Source: Proteobacteria bacterium UBA2363 (GTDB taxonomy: Bacteria > Pseudomonadota > Gammaproteobacteria > Xanthomonadales > UBA2363). Taken from it: a stretch of 23,215 nucleotides of DNA. Position 1 is the stretch's first letter. The number at the start of each line of letters is the position of its first letter. Below are positions 1 through 7,414 of this stretch, piece by piece. Made by a program: the position numbers and the translations under genes. The notes under the pieces are model-generated. The model was not told the origin of the DNA. It made no database searches and saw only the letters and a list, made by a program, of their open reading frames with translations. The stretch lies in the NCBI GenBank assembly GCA_002344355.1, contig DDTN01000012.1, positions 1 to 23,215 of the forward strand. Reading direction: 5' to 3'.

Positions 1-2806
1 AGACGTCGACCGGGGTGGCGCCGGGGGCGCAGTCGCCCGGGGCCGGCTGGGTGGTGAACCGGAACACCGGCGAGTTGGCGCCGTCGCCGCAGACATTGGA
101 CGCGCGAACCCGCCACCAGTAGCTGGTGTTGGTGTTCAGCGGCGTGGTCAGGGCGAAGCTGGTGCCGGCGACGACCGTGCTCAGCACGATGTTGCCGAAC
201 CCGGCGTCGGTGGCGACCTCCAGCAGGTAACCCTCGGCCTGGCTCGCCGAGGCCCAGCTCAGGGTCGGCTGCACGATGACGTTGGTCGCGTTGTTGGCCG
301 GCGCCGTCAGGGACGGGGCCCCCGGCACCGCGGTGGCCACCAGCAGGTCGACGCTGGCGCTGCGGACCTCGCCGCTGGGCGAGGCGGTGCCGGTGATGTC
401 GATCTGGTAGGCGCCGGCCGCGGCGGACCCGGTGTTGCCGATGGTCATCAGGCTGGTGCCCGGAAGGGTCGGCACCGGATTGACGCTGAAGCTGGTGGTG
501 GTGCCCGCCGGCGTGCCGGTGGCCGCCAGGGTGACCGGCTCGTTGAAGCCGAGCAGGGAGCCCAGGCTGAGGTCGTAGGTCGCGTTGGCCGGCGTGCAGA
601 TCGCCCGGCTGGTCGGGGTCGGGGTCAGCGAGAAGCCGGCGCCCAGCGAGCAGTTGCGGCAGACCAGGGCGAAGTCCTGGTCGGTCGGGGTGCCGTTGCC
701 GGGAATGCCGTCGCCGGGCAGGTTGCTGGCGATGACCCGGATGGTCACGTCCGAGCCCGGGTTGGTGACGAACACGTTCTCGACGTTGTTGAGGTTGTCG
801 GCGCTGCCGCCGGGGACCGAGGCGCCGTTGGTGAAGACGTTGCCGCGGTACGTCTGGCCGCCGGTGATGACCTGCAGGTCGAGGTTGTTGACCAGCGCCG
901 GGTTGGCGCCGGTGGCGGCGGCGGCGTCGGTCCAGGCCAGCGACACCTTGAGCGGGCGCGACGGATCCGCAACCCCGTAGGTGATCTCGTAGACCTGCCC
1001 GACCGAGGTCAGCACCTGGCTCTGGTCGACGTACTCGGAGGCGGTGAAGTCCAGGCCCATGCTGCCGGGGATGTCGATGCGGCCCCAACCCTCGTTCGGA
1101 TTGGGAATCCCGGCGGGGACGCCGCTCAGGTCGCGGGCGCCGTTGACCAGCAGCGCCTTGATCATCGCCGGGCTGGGCGTGGCGTTGCCGTTGAAGCCGC
1201 GCCACCACTGGGTCAGCAGCACCGCGACGCCGGACACGTGCGGCGCGGCCATGCTGGTGCCCGAGCAGAACGCGTAGGTGTTGCTGGTGCCGGCGATCGC
1301 GGTGGCGCACTGGCTGGCGCCGGCGATGCGACGGGCCGAGGCGATGGTCTCGCCCGGCGCCGACACGGTGACGCCGAAACGGCCGTCCTGGGTCGGACCG
1401 CGGCTGGAGAAGCCGCTCAGGTCGTTGATGCTGCCGGCCCGGAAATTGCGCGAGCTGCCGGTGATGATCGGGTTCTTGGCCGCCTTCGGGGCGGTCAGGG
1501 TGCCGGCGTTCGGTCCGGAATTGCCGGCCGAGAACACCATGGTGAAGGCCTCGTGCATCGGCGTGTCGAAATCGCCGTCGCGGACGATCTGGTCCCAGGC
1601 GCGGGCGCCGGCGGTGTAGGTGGTGCCGCCGCTCTCGCCGGACGTCCAGCTGCCGTTGCCGCCGACCGCGCCGCCGAGCAGGGCGTTCTTGGACAGGATC
1701 TGCCAGCCGCCCGCCGGAGGCCAGGGCACGCCGCCGGCGCAGATCGGGTTCTGGGCGAAGATGCCGGCCGCCGGCGCGACGCCGATGCCGTACAGGAAGC
1801 CCTGGGCGTCGCTGAAGCCTGCGGCGCCGCTGCCGGCGATGATGCCGGCGACATGGGTGCCGTGGCCGCCGCTCGACGGGTCGTCGCCGGGGCCGTTGCC
1901 GGCCGGGCAGCCCGGATAGGTGACGCCGCCGACGATGCGTCCGGCGAAGTCGGGATGGGTCAGGTCGACGCCGCTGTCGATCACCGACCAGGTCACGCCG
2001 TTGCCGTTGAAGCCCAGCGCGCCCAGCCACGACAGGTAGCCGGTCTGCGGCACGAAGGTGGCGTTGTAGTTGCGCGCGACGATCTGCGAGGACATCTCGT
2101 CGTCGAGGATGGGATCGGGATCGGCGAACTCCAGCCAGACCACCTGCGGCAGCGCCGCCAGGTCGGCCAGGCGGGCGGCGTCGACCTCGACCCAGGCGTC
2201 GAAGAAGGTGCGGTCGGCCTGCGCCGGGCCATGGGTCACGACGTTCGCGCCCTGCGCGGCGAGCGCCGCGAGCACCGCCGCGACATCGCCGTCGTTGTAG
2301 AAGTGGACGCCGACGTTGCGGATCACGCCTGTGCGCTTGCCGAGGCCGGGTTCCAGCTTCCAGTCCGGCCGGTACTCGCCCTGCCAGCGGACGTGGGCCA
2401 GGCCCTCGACGGCACGCGCGGCGCCGGCGTCGGCCCAGACCAGGAAGGTGTCGTCGGGGTAGTACTGGAGCGGTCGCGCGCCGAACGCGGCCAGGTCGGC
2501 CAGCCAGTCGCCGCGCACCTTGCCGTCGAACTGCACGAAGCGCAGGCCCTTGCCGTTCGGCGCGGTGCGGTAGTCCGCGGCGTCACCGGGCGGCGTGCGC
2601 ACCGGATCGAAGGACAGGTCGCCGAAACTGATGCGCTTGCCGCCGGTCGCCGGCGCGGCGGCGACGGCCGGCAGCGCCACCTCGGAATGGCCGAGGTCGA
2701 CCGAGGCCGCCGCGGCGTGGCCGGGCCAGGCGCCGGCACCGATACCCGCGGCCGCGACGGCGGCAGCAAAAAACGCGGCCAGGCCGGCCGTACTCGAGCT
2801 GGACAT
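1..2806 (-). CDS. Secreted subtilisin-like serine peptidase (S8, KP-43 type) with C-terminal beta domains and fibronectin III; C-terminus off the window
   Basis: Extracellular endopeptidase of family S8; 935 codons are visible and the frame is still open at the window edge. The ATG at 2806-2804 is preceded by a strong Shine-Dalgarno (GGAGGGG, about 7 nt upstream). Residues 1-35 look like a signal peptide, although the n-region lacks Arg/Lys. A long propeptide-like region follows (about 40-260). The catalytic triad is seen as Asp277 (VIDSGVDLTHPDF), His315 (GGHGTHVAGI) and Ser518 (GTSMAAPHVSG); the oxyanion Asn lies in SAGNSGPN, and SSRGPTQDGR is also typical. Around 560-700 is the jelly-roll P-like domain of KP-43 proteases (LAWTDA near 625, then ALVNNLDL). 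A beta-rich Ig-like segment (about 705-820) and a fibronectin type III domain (about 825-920) follow. The domain order is seen directly; the substrate is unknown. Confidence 0.93.
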   Translation of the reverse strand, partial: MSSSSTAGLAAFFAAAVAAAGIGAGAWPGHAAAASVDLGHSEVALPAVAAAPATGGKRISFGDLSFDPVRTPPGDAADYRTAPNGKGLRFVQFDGKVRGDWLADLAAFGARPLQYYPDDTFLVWADAGAARAVEGLAHVRWQGEYRPDWKLEPGLGKRTGVIRNVGVHFYNDGDVAAVLAALAAQGANVVTHGPAQADRTFFDAWVEVDAARLADLAALPQVVWLEFADPDPILDDEMSSQIVARNYNATFVPQTGYLSWLGALGFNGNGVTWSVIDSGVDLTHPDFAGRIVGGVTYPGCPAGNGPGDDPSSGGHGTHVAGIIAGSGAAGFSDAQGFLYGIGVAPAAGIFAQNPICAGGVPWPPAGGWQILSKNALLGGAVGGNGSWTSGESGGTTYTAGARAWDQIVRDGDFDTPMHEAFTMVFSAGNSGPNAGTLTAPKAAKNPIITGSSRNFRAGSINDLSGFSSRGPTQDGRFGVTVSAPGETIASARRIAGASQCATAIAGTSNTYAFCSGTSMAAPHVSGVAVLLTQWWRGFNGNATPSPAMIKALLVNGARDLSGVPAGIPNPNEGWGRIDIPGSMGLDFTASEYVDQSQVLTSVGQVYEITYGVADPSRPLKVSLAWTDAAAATGANPALVNNLDLQVITGGQTYRGNVFTNGASVPGGSADNLNNVENVFVTNPGSDVTIRVIASNLPGDGIPGNGTPTDQDFALVCRNCSLGAGFSLTPTPTSRAICTPANATYDLSLGSLLGFNEPVTLAATGTPAGTTTSFSVNPVPTLPGTSLMTIGNTGSAAAGAYQIDITGTASPSGEVRSASVDLLVATAVPGAPSLTAPANNATNVIVQPTLSWASASQAEGYLLEVATDAGFGNIVLSTVVAGTSFALTTPLNTNTSYWWRVRASNVCGDGANSPVFRFTTQPAPGDCAPGATPVDV

Positions 2807-2913
2807 CTCTACCCCTCCGATTGGCGTTCAGGTCCGGGCCGGATCGCCCGGAACCGGCTTAACATAGCACCGGTCGGACACCCCGACTCGACCCCGGAAC
2901 CGGACGCCTGCGT
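2807..2913. promoter_or_regulatory. Divergent intergenic region between the subtilase and the FAH-fold gene
   Basis: This 107-bp gap must carry the promoters of both divergent genes. A TATGTT box on the minus strand (2866-2861) could be a -10 for the protease, but no convincing -35 is found 16-18 bp upstream. No strong box is seen for the plus-strand gene. Apart from the protease Shine-Dalgarno at about 2813-2819, nothing is firmly assignable. Confidence 0.35.
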
Positions 2914-3600
2914 ATGGACTTCGTGATCCCCCGCCCGCCCCTGGCCAGCCTCGCCGTGGCCGGCGACAGCCGGCGCTTTCCGGTGCACCGGATCTACTGC
3001 ATCGGCCGCAACTACGCCGAGCACGCCCGCGAGATGGGGGCGGTCCCCGAGCGCGGCCAGCCGGTGTTCTTCCTGAAGCCGACCGACAGCGTGGTCGACC
3101 TGCCCGGCACGGTCGCCTACCCGCCCGGGACCTGCGACCTCCACCACGAGGTCGAGCTGGTGGTCGCCCTGCACGGCGGCGGCCGCGACATCGACGCCGG
3201 GGACGCCCTGGCGCTGGTCTGGGGCTATGGCATCGGCCTGGACCTGACCCGCCGGGACCTGCAGGGCGCCGCCAAGGCCAAGGGCCTGCCCTGGGACACC
3301 GGCAAGTCCTTCGAGCAGGCGGCGCCCTGCGGCCCGCTGCACCCGGTCGCCGCGGTCGGCCACCCGGCCGCCGGCGCGATCACCCTGGAGGTCGCGGGCG
3401 CACCGCGCCAGCGCGGCGATCTCGCCGACATGCTGTTCCCGGTCGCCGAGGTGATCGCCCACCTGTCGCGCCTGTTCACCCTTGCCCCGGGCGACCTGGT
3501 GTTCACCGGCACCCCGGCCGGCGTCGGCCCGCTCCGGCGCGGCGACCGTTTCCGGGCCGCCATCGACGGCCTGGGCGAGGTCGAGGGCGAGATGGCCTGA
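2914..3600 (+). CDS. FAH-superfamily hydrolase, YcgM/FAHD1/fumarylpyruvate hydrolase-like
   Basis: A 228-residue cytosolic enzyme of the fumarylacetoacetate hydrolase C-terminal fold, the size of the acylpyruvase/fumarylpyruvate hydrolase subgroup (about 220 aa). Visible hallmarks are CIGRNYAEHARE (catalytic His37/Glu40 pair), FLKP, the metal ligands Glu79 and Glu81 in HHEVEL, Asp110 in GIGLDLTRRD, the conserved Lys in KGLPWDTGKSF, and TGTPAGVGPL near the C-terminus. The 31-residue gap from the E-x-E motif to the Asp matches that in the FahA of this window. Known members cleave acylpyruvates or decarboxylate oxaloacetate; which reaction applies here cannot be read from sequence. It is not next to the tyrosine cluster and stands alone between two peptidase genes. 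The ribosome binding site is weak. Confidence 0.88.
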   Translation: MDFVIPRPPLASLAVAGDSRRFPVHRIYCIGRNYAEHAREMGAVPERGQPVFFLKPTDSVVDLPGTVAYPPGTCDLHHEVELVVALHGGGRDIDAGDALALVWGYGIGLDLTRRDLQGAAKAKGLPWDTGKSFEQAAPCGPLHPVAAVGHPAAGAITLEVAGAPRQRGDLADMLFPVAEVIAHLSRLFTLAPGDLVFTGTPAGVGPLRRGDRFRAAIDGLGEVEGEMA

Positions 3601-3633
3601 GGTGCGCGACCGGCGCTGCCGCCTCCGCGCCAC

Positions 3634-3659
3634 CGGCGCGGGGCGGGCGCCCCGCGCCG
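3634..3659 (+). terminator. GC-rich hairpin after the FAH-fold gene
   Basis: An 11-bp perfect stem (3634-3644 with 3649-3659) around a 4-nt GGGC loop, 34 nt after the stop codon. There is no T tract after it, so it is a stem without the canonical intrinsic-terminator tail. It may act in 3'-end stabilisation or Rho-dependent ends. Confidence 0.4.
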
Positions 3660-3757
3660 CGGCTTCACGACGTCGCGTGCGACAGGCGCGGCAGGATGCC
3701 GGGCGGCCGCGGGCCGCTCTGTCAGAATCGGGGCCTCACCAAACAGGATCCTCGCCG

Positions 3758-5152
3758 ATGATGCTCCGCGCCCTGCTGCCGATCGCCGCCCTGCTCGCCG
3801 TTGCCGCACCGGTCGCCGCCGAGGGCCCGCTGCCCGACGCCGCCATCGAGGCCGCCACCGGCCTGCGCGACGCCGCCCTGGCCGGCTCCGGCGCCTACGA
3901 CATCGTCGAGGACCTGACCACGCGGATCGGACCGCGCCTGGCCGGCACCGAGGCCGATGCCCGCGCCGTGCAGTGGGCGATCGACACGTTCCAGGCGCTG
4001 GGCTACGACCGGGTCTGGACCGAGCCGGTCAGCTTCCCGGTGTGGAGCCGCGGCATGGAGTCGGCGCGGGTGGTCTCGCCGTGGCCGCAGTCGCTGGCGA
4101 TCGCCGCGCTGGGCGGCTCCATCGGCACCCCCGAGGAGGGCATCCAGGCCGAGATCGTCGCCTTCGACAGCTATGCCGACCTGCTCGAGGGCGACGCCGA
4201 GGCGGTCGAGGGCAAGATCGTCTACATCGGCAACCGCATGCGCCGTGCCCGCGACGGCCGCGGCTACGGCGAGGCGGTGATCGCCCGCTCGCGCGGCGCC
4301 TCGCACGCGGCGAAGCTGGGCGCGCGCGCGATCCTGATCCGCTCGATCGGCACCGCCGCCAACTCGCGCACGCCGCACACCGGCATGCTCAGCTACGACA
4401 TCGCGTTCCGGCGGATTCCCGGCGCCGCGCTGTCCAACCCGGATGCCGACCTGATCGAGGCGATGCTGCGCCGGGGCGAGCCGGTGGTGGTCGAACTGCG
4501 GCTGGGTGCCGGCATCCGCGGCGAGTACACCAGCCAGAACGTGATCGCCGAAGTCGACGGCCGCGAGGACTCCGACCGCTTCGTGCTGATCGGCGGCCAC
4601 CTGGATTCCTGGGACCTGGGCACCGGCGCCCTGGACAACGGCGCCGGCGTCGGCATCACCATGGCGACCGGCGCGATGATCGCGAAGCTTCCCAGGGCGC
4701 AGCGGCCGCGCCACGGCGTCCGGGTGGTCGCCTTCGCCAACGAGGAGCAGGGCGTGCACGGCGGCCGTGCCTATGCCCAGGCCCATGCCGAGGCCCTGCA
4801 GCGCCACCTGATCGGTGCCGAGTCCGACTTCGGCGCCGGCCGGATCTGGCGCTTCGACACGCGCGTGCCGGAACCGATGCTGCCGCTCATGGACCAGGTC
4901 GCCGCCGTGCTGGCGCCGCTCGGCATCGAGCGCGGCGGCAACGAGGCGCGCGGTGGCGCCGACCTCAGCGCCATGCGCGAGCTGGGCATGCCGCTGGCCG
5001 GCCTGCTCCAGGACGGCACCGCCTACTTCGACCACCACCACACCGCCAACGACACCCTCGACAAGATCGACCGCGAGGACATCGACCAGAACGTCGCGGC
5101 CTACGTCTCGCTGGTGTACCTGGTGGCCGAACACGACGCGCCGGCACCCTGA
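3758..5152 (+). CDS. Exported M28-family zinc peptidase (carboxypeptidase Q-like)
   Basis: A 464-residue exported aminopeptidase/carboxypeptidase-type M28 enzyme acting in the periplasm or outside the cell. The start at 3758 (MM) is supported by AGGA 9 nt upstream and by an immediate signal peptide (hydrophobic LLPIAALLAVAAPVAA, cleavage before about residue 22). Zinc ligands and catalytic residues appear in the expected order: His281 (GGHLDSWD), Asp293 (ALDNGAG), the Glu329-Glu330 pair (FANEEQG), Asp357 (ESDFGAG) and the His426-428 run in YFDHHHTANDTLDKID. The last motif and the roughly 465-residue length resemble PGCP/carboxypeptidase Q proteins. The protease-associated-like insert lies between about 130 and 250. 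A CAGAAT box at 3723-3728 may be its -10. The gene is convergent with the gluzincin gene. Confidence 0.92.
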   Translation: MMLRALLPIAALLAVAAPVAAEGPLPDAAIEAATGLRDAALAGSGAYDIVEDLTTRIGPRLAGTEADARAVQWAIDTFQALGYDRVWTEPVSFPVWSRGMESARVVSPWPQSLAIAALGGSIGTPEEGIQAEIVAFDSYADLLEGDAEAVEGKIVYIGNRMRRARDGRGYGEAVIARSRGASHAAKLGARAILIRSIGTAANSRTPHTGMLSYDIAFRRIPGAALSNPDADLIEAMLRRGEPVVVELRLGAGIRGEYTSQNVIAEVDGREDSDRFVLIGGHLDSWDLGTGALDNGAGVGITMATGAMIAKLPRAQRPRHGVRVVAFANEEQGVHGGRAYAQAHAEALQRHLIGAESDFGAGRIWRFDTRVPEPMLPLMDQVAAVLAPLGIERGGNEARGGADLSAMRELGMPLAGLLQDGTAYFDHHHTANDTLDKIDREDIDQNVAAYVSLVYLVAEHDAPAP

Positions 5153-5165
5153 GCGGACAGACACG

Positions 5166-5194
5166 CGGGCAGGGACGCCGCGTCGCCCTGCCCG
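5166..5194. terminator. Hairpin between convergent peptidase genes
   Basis: A 9-bp inverted repeat, CGGGCAGGG (5166-5174) with CCCTGCCCG (5186-5194), and an 11-nt loop, lies 14 nt after the M28 stop and 38 nt beyond the end of the minus-strand gene. The symmetrical position suits a shared bidirectional terminator, but no T run is present on either side. Confidence 0.45.
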
Positions 5195-5231
5195 GTCGTC
5201 CAGGCGGCGCGGCGCCGCGGCGCGGCCACGA

Positions 5232-6452
5232 TCAGCGCAGCAGGGGCGAATCCAGGGTGCGCGACGGACGGCCCAGCACCCGTTCCGCCGCTTCGCGAAG
5301 GTCGGCGGTGTCGACGCGGCGCTTGGCCATCAGCAGGCGGGTGACGTCGTCGAGGCTGCGCTCGCCGTCGCTGGCCTGGCGGATCTCGGCGTCCAGGTCC
5401 ATCATCAGCAAGGTCGCGCGGGCGTTGACCCGTCCGCCGGCGCGCACCCCGACCAGGCGCCGCACGTCGGCGCTCCAGCGTTCCAGCATCGCCCGGGTGC
5501 GCTGGTAGCGGGCCTCGGTGGTGCCGCCGGTGCGGTGCAGCAGCTCGATCGAATAGAACTCGGCGATGCCCTCGGAGAGGTACTTGTGGCCGGGCGCGCC
5601 GCTGATCCGGCTGATCAGGTGCACGAACTCGTGCAGCAGGGTGCTGGTGCCGTTCTCGCTGATCAGCGGCCGGCCCGAATGCATGTACAGCGAGCGCGGG
5701 CCGGACAGCCCCCCCCGCCACATCGCGTCGCCGGCGCCGACCACCAGGATCTTGGGCGGCAGTTCGCCGAAGATGGCGCGCATCTCCGGCAGCGTCCAGC
5801 CGACCATGGCCAGGATCTGCTGGCGCGGCATGCTGTCGCCCTTCGGCGCGGCGACCACGATCTCGATGTCGTCGTGCTGCTCGCGCCGGGTGCCGACGTC
5901 GCCGGCGATGATCCAGCCGGTCGGACGGGCGAAGCGCACCTCGTCGTTGTCGACCACGAAGCTGCGCGGACGCTCGCCGGCGCGCCAGGGCGTCTCGACA
6001 TTGGTCCAGCCCTCGGGAAGCACGAAGCGCACGGTGGTGGCGGATCGCGAACCGGCGCTCATGCGCACCCGCGCCGAGGGAAACAGGTGGTCGCCGCGGA
6101 CGATGGTCCAGTCGTCGGTGATGCGCGCGTCGTGGCCGCCGCTACGGCGACGCTTGTCGATCCGGTACTGCCAGCGCAGCTCGCCGCCGGCGCGCGGGGG
6201 CGACCAGACCACGCGGTCGCCGTCGCGCACCACCTCGCCGTCGCCCTCGACGCCGTCGTAGCGGTCGGCCGGCATCGCCAGGTCGAAGCGGCTGGCGCGG
6301 CCCTCGCCGTTGGCCAGGGCCATGGCGACCCGGGCGTTGCCCTGGTCGGGCTGGAAGCGCACCGTGTAGTCGACCCGGAAGGTGTCCGCCACCGCGGCCG
6401 GGGCGGCCAGCAACAGCGCGAGCAGGACGGGCAGCAGACGGACGAGGGCCAT
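5232..6452 (-). CDS. Exported gluzincin metallopeptidase, peptidase MA-like/M61-like
   Basis: A 406-residue protein with a clear signal peptide (MALVRLLPVLLALLLAAPAAVA, cleavage near residue 22). A beta-rich N-terminal half (about 25-200) is followed by a metallopeptidase core with HEFVH (His274, Glu275, His278) and a downstream SEGIAEF motif whose Glu294 is the probable third zinc ligand. The HEXXH-X15-E spacing is shorter than the X18 of M1 peptidases and fits the broad peptidase MA-like gluzincins better; the N-terminal half recalls M61 proteins. The ATG at 6452 has a CGGAG-type site upstream. It lies 91 nt downstream of the RNA methyltransferase on the same strand, so co-transcription is possible. 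The substrate is unknown. Confidence 0.82.
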   Translation of the reverse strand: MALVRLLPVLLALLLAAPAAVADTFRVDYTVRFQPDQGNARVAMALANGEGRASRFDLAMPADRYDGVEGDGEVVRDGDRVVWSPPRAGGELRWQYRIDKRRRSGGHDARITDDWTIVRGDHLFPSARVRMSAGSRSATTVRFVLPEGWTNVETPWRAGERPRSFVVDNDEVRFARPTGWIIAGDVGTRREQHDDIEIVVAAPKGDSMPRQQILAMVGWTLPEMRAIFGELPPKILVVGAGDAMWRGGLSGPRSLYMHSGRPLISENGTSTLLHEFVHLISRISGAPGHKYLSEGIAEFYSIELLHRTGGTTEARYQRTRAMLERWSADVRRLVGVRAGGRVNARATLLMMDLDAEIRQASDGERSLDDVTRLLMAKRRVDTADLREAAERVLGRPSRTLDSPLLR

Positions 6453-6543
6453 GGCGACTCCGGGACCGGGGAGCCGCCATTCTGCCGGAGCCGCATGAAC
6501 GCCGGTCGAAACCGCCGGCCCGCGGGGCGCGCCGGGGCGACGC

Positions 6544-7299
6544 TCAGGCCAGGCCGGGCGCCGGGTGCTGGCGCAGGTGCTCGCCGAACAGCACGGCCGC
6601 GGCCGCCGAGACGTTGAGGCTGTCGACCGCGCCGCTGCCCGGGATGTGCACGACCATCGGCGCCGCCGCCCGCCGCGCCGGCGACAGGCCGGGGCCTTCG
6701 GCGCCCAGCAGCCACAGGATGCGCGCCGGCAGCGCCGCGCCGTGCAGGGAGCGGCCGCCGCGGACCACGGTGGCGACCGCGACGAAGCCGGCCCGCGCCA
6801 GCAGGTTCGCGCCGTCGCCGTCCAGCCGCAGCAGCGGCACGTACTCGGCGCCGCCCTCGGCGATCCGGCAGGCGGCGCCGGACAGCTGCGGCGGCTGCAC
6901 CCCGTCGGCCAGCACCGCGGCGATGCCGAAGTGGGCCGCCGAGCGGAGGATCGCGCCCAGGTTGTGGGGATTGCCGACGCCGTCGAGCAGGACGATCTGC
7001 ACCGGTCCGGCCGGCAGGCGGGCGAGCAGGTCCGGCAGCGACGGCGGCTCCGGACGCAGCACCTCGAAGCAGACGCCCTCGTGGTGCTGGCTGCCGGTCA
7101 GCCGTTCGAGGTCCTCCGCGGCCACCACCCGGTAGCCGGTGCGCCGGGCCGCGCAGTCGCGCAGCACCTCGCGCAGGGTCGGCAGGCGCGACGCCAGCAG
7201 CCAGACCTTGCGGATCGCCGCCGGGCGGCGCCGGAACACCGCCAGGCAGGCGTTCAACCCGAACACCCGGAGTTCCCGTTGGCGCTGTTCCGGCTTCAC
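6544..7299 (-). CDS. TrmH/SpoU-family RNA 2'-O-methyltransferase
   Basis: A 251-residue cytosolic SPOUT methyltransferase using S-adenosylmethionine on the 2'-OH of tRNA or rRNA. An N-terminal SpoU substrate-binding domain (about 10-80) precedes the knotted catalytic domain. Motif 1 is NPHNLGAILRSA (from residue 110, with catalytic-type Arg119), motif 2 is LGAEGPGLS (about 198-206), and motif 3 is IPGSGAVDSLNVSAA (about 219-233). All three are intact. The start is GTG at 7299, because no suitable ATG precedes the conserved N-terminal region. The target nucleotide cannot be assigned; the architecture resembles YfiF/TrmH-group proteins. Confidence 0.9.
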   Translation of the reverse strand: MKPEQRQRELRVFGLNACLAVFRRRPAAIRKVWLLASRLPTLREVLRDCAARRTGYRVVAAEDLERLTGSQHHEGVCFEVLRPEPPSLPDLLARLPAGPVQIVLLDGVGNPHNLGAILRSAAHFGIAAVLADGVQPPQLSGAACRIAEGGAEYVPLLRLDGDGANLLARAGFVAVATVVRGGRSLHGAALPARILWLLGAEGPGLSPARRAAAPMVVHIPGSGAVDSLNVSAAAAVLFGEHLRQHPAPGLA

Positions 7300-7414
7300 G
7301 ATGCGGTTCCGCGTGGGCGCGCCATCATGCCATCACCGCGCCCCGGCAGGCGCGGCGGCGGGGCGCCGCGGCCACCCGGCCCGGCGCGGGGCGCACGCCA
7401 CCGGCGTCCGGGAC

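Noticed and set aside
1238..2926. Open frame of 562 codons on the plus strand
   Set aside because: It lies wholly antisense to the subtilase, is built of Arg/Ala/Gly/Asp/Val low-complexity protein with no motif, and is explained by third-position GC bias.
3482..3757. N-terminal extension of the M28 peptidase overlapping the FAH-fold gene
   Set aside because: It would bury the signal peptide; the ATG at 3758 is directly followed by it and has AGGA at good spacing.
4815..6617. Open frame of 600 codons on the plus strand
   Set aside because: It is partly out of frame with the M28 gene and antisense to the gluzincin, with no motifs.
7338..7366. 7-bp inverted repeat between the LuxR-hydrolase and RNA methyltransferase genes as a terminator
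   Set aside because: A 7-bp GC-only stem with a 15-nt loop and no T run is too weak in this composition.
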